7,151 bases of DNA from Minisyncoccota bacterium (GTDB taxonomy: Bacteria > Patescibacteriota > Minisyncoccia > Phycocordibacterales > GCA-2747955). Positions 5,229-7,151 of this stretch are shown piece by piece (position 1 is the stretch's first letter; each line of letters opens with the position of its first letter). Below the pieces are notes generated by a model, which saw nothing but the letters and a program-made list of their open reading frames with translations, was not told where the DNA came from and ran no database searches. The stretch spans positions 1-7,151 of the forward strand of contig JAGLGQ010000099.1 of NCBI GenBank assembly GCA_023143935.1, given 5' to 3'. A program made the position numbers and the translations under genes.

Positions 5229-5840
5229 ATGTTTAAAGCTACTGATAAAAAAGATACAGACGACAAAGAAAATTCTAATCTTGTTTTGGAACAAGAAATT
5301 GAATCACTTTTATTTTACAAAGGAGAAGAAGTAAGTTTGGCTGTTTTAAAGAAAACTTTAGAAAAAAAAGAATCTGATATTAAAGAAGCTTTAAAAAATT
5401 TGAAAGAAAGGTTATCAACTACTTCATCTTTAGTTTTATTGGAAAATGAAGATAAATATTTATTAACTGTAAATCCAAAATATTCAGAATTAATAAATAA
5501 AGTAAAGAATGAGGAACAATTTGGTGAATTATCACCTTCCACTCTTGAAACATTAGCTATTGTACTTTACAAAGGACCTATATCAAAAATAGAACTTGAT
5601 GAAATTAGGGGGGTAAATTCTAGTTATATTTTAAGAAATTTATTAATAAGGGGTCTTGTTGAAAGAAAAAATATTAACGGTAAAATGGTATACACAAAAA
5701 CATTGGATTTAATGAGATATTTAGGAATAACAAATCAAGAAGAACTTCCTGCTTTTGCGGAAGTGTTGGAAAAATTAGACCAAATAGATAAAGATGACGG
5801 GGAAAATTTAGATATTAAAAAAGAAGAAAATGAACAATAA
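5229..5840 (+). CDS. Segregation and condensation protein B (ScpB), 203 aa
   Basis: ScpB is the kleisin-associated winged-helix subunit of the SMC-ScpA-ScpB complex that compacts and segregates the chromosome. The protein has two winged-helix regions: residues 19-85 (EIESLLFYKGEEVSLAVLKK) and about 100-165, holding the family signature LSPSTLETLAIVLYKGPISK (101-120), ELDEIRGVNSSYILRNLLIR (122-141) and GLVERKNINGKMVYTKT. The motif ending RYLGITNQEELP is also typical. The length is normal; the N-terminus (DKKDTDDKENS) and the C-terminus are charged and probably flexible. ATG 5229 is the only possible methionine before residue 153. No scpA is present in this window: the gene upstream is the divergent tRNA-Ala, so scpB has its own promoter. 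It overlaps the next gene by 11 bp, indicating co-transcription. Confidence 0.96.
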   Translation: MFKATDKKDTDDKENSNLVLEQEIESLLFYKGEEVSLAVLKKTLEKKESDIKEALKNLKERLSTTSSLVLLENEDKYLLTVNPKYSELINKVKNEEQFGELSPSTLETLAIVLYKGPISKIELDEIRGVNSSYILRNLLIRGLVERKNINGKMVYTKTLDLMRYLGITNQEELPAFAEVLEKLDQIDKDDGENLDIKKEENEQ

Positions 5841-6810
5841 GACGGAATTAATAAAAAAAATTGTAACTTATGCTCTCTTTGTGATACTTGGGGTTTTTAT
5901 CGCCTTAATTTCTTTAAATTTAATAAAATATGCAGAAATTGAAAACAAACAAAATATTATCGCAAAAGAAAATGAAATAAAAAAAAATATTATTGCAAAA
6001 GAAAATTTAGAAAAAAAGAAAGATGAATATTTAAAAAAAGAAATTTTATCAAATTTAAATGTTCAAGCTAAAGCTTTTCAAATAAAAACTTTGGGTACTG
6101 ATAAAATTCTTTTTCAAAAAAATGAAGAAAAAATTCTTGGAATAGCTTCTTTAACAAAAATGGCTACAAGTATAGTTTCATTGGATGAATATGAAAATGA
6201 TACAGAAATTGAAATAAAAAAATCTTTTTTGTTTACGGCAAATAATCACGAATTAATTTCTAGAGAAATTTTTAACTCTAAAGATTTAACTGAATTTATG
6301 TTTATTGTATCTTCTAATGTTGCGTCTTTGGCGTTATCTTACGGTGGGACTTTGGTAGAGGAAAATCATAAAATATTTTTAGAAAAAATGAATGATTTGG
6401 CGGAAAAAATAGGCATGAAATCAACGATATTTTTTTCTGATTCTGGTTTAGATGTAAATTCAAATGTAAGTGGTTCATATAGTACAGCAAAAGATATTTC
6501 TAAATTAATTAAATATTTATATGAGCAATATCCAGATTTTGCAGTAAATACAGCGGTAAGTGAAAAAAATATTTGTTCTAATATAATGTGTCATGAAATA
6601 AAAAATACAAATCCGTTGTTGAATACGGTACCTGGTATTAAATTATCGAAAACTGGGTGGACGAAAAAAGCTCAGGGAAATTTGGCTTTAATATATGAAT
6701 TTGGGGGGCAAGAATATTCAATTGTAATATTGAATTCAACAAAGGAAGGGCGTTTTGCGGATGCGGAACAATTGATTTTTGGAATTCAAAATTATGTTCT
6801 TAAAAAATAA
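5830..6810 (+). CDS. D-alanyl-D-alanine carboxypeptidase, peptidase S11 family, 326 aa
   Basis: This penicillin-binding enzyme trims the terminal D-alanine from peptidoglycan stem peptides outside the membrane. All three active-site motifs are present: SLTK (S107 nucleophile, K110), SSN (S161, N163) and KTG (274-276), with the usual spacing, plus FFSDSGLDVN (201-210) and STAKD (218-222). A single membrane helix at residues 11-32 anchors it by its N-terminus. Residues 38-70 form a lysine/glutamate-rich stalk containing an 11-residue tandem repeat, NIIAKENEIKK (42-52), then NIIAKEN again (53-59). The protein ends soon after the catalytic domain (SIVILNSTKEGRFADAEQLI), so it lacks the C-terminal PBP5 beta domain and amphipathic anchor seen in DacA. 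The start overlaps scpB, with only weak GAAGAA ahead of it, so translation is probably coupled. A terminator overlaps the stop codon. Confidence 0.93.
   Translation: MNNKTELIKKIVTYALFVILGVFIALISLNLIKYAEIENKQNIIAKENEIKKNIIAKENLEKKKDEYLKKEILSNLNVQAKAFQIKTLGTDKILFQKNEEKILGIASLTKMATSIVSLDEYENDTEIEIKKSFLFTANNHELISREIFNSKDLTEFMFIVSSNVASLALSYGGTLVEENHKIFLEKMNDLAEKIGMKSTIFFSDSGLDVNSNVSGSYSTAKDISKLIKYLYEQYPDFAVNTAVSEKNICSNIMCHEIKNTNPLLNTVPGIKLSKTGWTKKAQGNLALIYEFGGQEYSIVILNSTKEGRFADAEQLIFGIQNYVLKK
5953..6006 (+). repeat. 33-bp in-frame tandem duplication in the carboxypeptidase stalk
   Basis: Copy 1 (5953-5985) and the start of copy 2 (5986-6006) differ by one silent base over the 21 shared nucleotides (ATC/ATT for isoleucine). 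They encode an 11-residue period with hydrophobic positions I-I-A, consistent with a coiled-coil spacer. Confidence 0.7.
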
Positions 6811-6840
6811 AAACTAGCGAAGCTAGTTTTTATTTTTTTT
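6808..6840 (+). terminator. Intrinsic terminator of the scpB operon
   Basis: An 11-bp stem (6808-6818 / 6822-6832; ACTAGC-GAA-GCTAGT core) with a three-base loop is followed by eight T (6833-6840). The stem includes the TAA stop of the carboxypeptidase gene. The A-run before it makes it potentially bidirectional. Confidence 0.9.
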
Positions 6841-6844
6841 AAAC

Positions 6845-6884
6845 AATTAGTTACTGTTATTCCGCGGAATAACGGTAACTAATT
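6845..6884. repeat. 40-bp near-perfect palindrome
   Basis: Arms AATTAGTTAC-T-GTTATTCCG and CGGAATAAC-G-GTAACTAATT pair along their full length except for one T/G pair, which would be a wobble in RNA; there is no spacer, and the centre is CCGCGG (6862-6867). It begins four bases after the T-tract of the scpB-operon terminator and has no adjacent T-tract of its own; the T8A8 block at 6901-6916 is 16 bp away. Confidence 0.85.
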
Positions 6885-6944
6885 TAGAAAAGATTTAGGG
6901 TTTTTTTTAAAAAAAAGTAATTTTTAATAATTTTACACAACATT

Positions 6945-6980
6945 AGTTTTGCACGACATTGGATGTCGTGCAAAACTTTT
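6945..6980. repeat. Perfect 15-bp-stem hairpin, terminator-like
   Basis: AGTTTTGCACGACAT (6945-6959) pairs perfectly with 6963-6977 around a TGG loop. On the plus strand it ends in TTTT, a short U-tract, so it could be a weak terminator, but no plus-strand gene ends just before it. It is more likely part of the repeat cluster that follows. Confidence 0.7.
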
Positions 6981-7096
6981 CAAAAAGTCCGACCTTACCC
7001 CTACACACAAATCGAACTTTACGAACGCGGATGATGACGCGGTTTTTCAAAAAGTCCGACTAATAGGATTTTGTGAAATCCCACGAATCGGACTTT
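6977..7096. repeat. Direct and inverted repeats around AAAGTCCGA
   Basis: TTTTCAAAAAGTCCGAC occurs identically at 6977-6993 and 7044-7060. Each copy is followed by an inverted partner: TCGAACTTT (7012-7020, 8 of 9 paired) and TCGGACTTT (7088-7096, 9 of 9). Inside the second pair a further hairpin, GGATTT-TGTG-AAATCC (7066-7081), makes a nested stem with a symmetric 6x6 internal loop. Between the units CGCGG occurs twice (7026-7030 and 7038-7042). No convincing gene is seen from 6841 to 7151. Confidence 0.75.
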
Positions 7097-7106
7097 GACG
7101 CGACAA

Positions 7107-7151
7107 GAGTTTGGTGAGAGTTTGGTGAGAGTTTGCTGAGAGTTTGCTGAG
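7107..7151. repeat. 11-bp tandem repeat running off the window end
   Basis: Four consecutive units, GAGTTTGGTGA twice then GAGTTTGCTGA twice (7107-7150), start again with G at 7151, so the array is cut by the window. Because 11 is not a multiple of three, the minus strand stays open in all three frames through the array, each giving similar Ser/Thr/Gln/Leu-rich peptides; this is a property of the repeat and not evidence of coding. Confidence 0.88.

Noticed and set aside
5315..5542. 75-residue open frame on the minus strand
   Set aside because: Antisense to the well-supported scpB gene.
6985..7151. Open frames on the minus strand through the 11-bp repeats
   Set aside because: All three frames are open because of the repeat itself; none has a start, ribosome site or recognisable domain.

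Overview
The window is strongly A+T-rich, with lysine-rich proteins, very short intergenic gaps and almost no Shine-Dalgarno sequences in front of its genes. This style, together with a minimal scpB and an N-terminally anchored D,D-carboxypeptidase, suggests a Patescibacteria (CPR) genome. That placement is inference; no marker gene here proves it.

Layout. A tRNA-Ala(UGC) gene (5045-5118, minus) divides the window. To its right, on the plus strand, is a housekeeping operon: scpB (chromosome condensation) overlapping by 11 bp an S11-family D-Ala-D-Ala carboxypeptidase, closed by a clear intrinsic terminator. To its left, everything is on the minus strand and looks accessory. In transcription order these are: a full-length RhuM-family gene with its own promoter and terminator; a 135-residue membrane protein; a frameshifted gene remnant; a pair of tightly linked genes (a 577-residue three-TM membrane protein, then a 240-residue protein with a HEPN-like segment, 8 bp apart); and a 56-residue AbrB/MazE-like DNA-binding protein behind a promoter overlapped by two tandem 12-bp operator-like repeats.

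Repeats and regulation. A 35-bp element (33/35 identical), containing a matching promoter and a conserved inverted repeat, occurs on both sides of rhuM, so rhuM lies in a repeat-bounded cassette next to the tRNA gene. Both ends of the window are repeat-rich: GC-rich short hairpin repeats at 1-116, and at 6845-7151 a 40-bp palindrome, a 15-bp-stem hairpin, paired inverted/direct repeats and an 11-bp tandem repeat that runs off the window.

The best candidate for an undescribed system is the membrane protein/HEPN-like pair at 407-2871, which might be a membrane-linked toxin or defence module. The sequence supports the pairing and the topology, but not a function.
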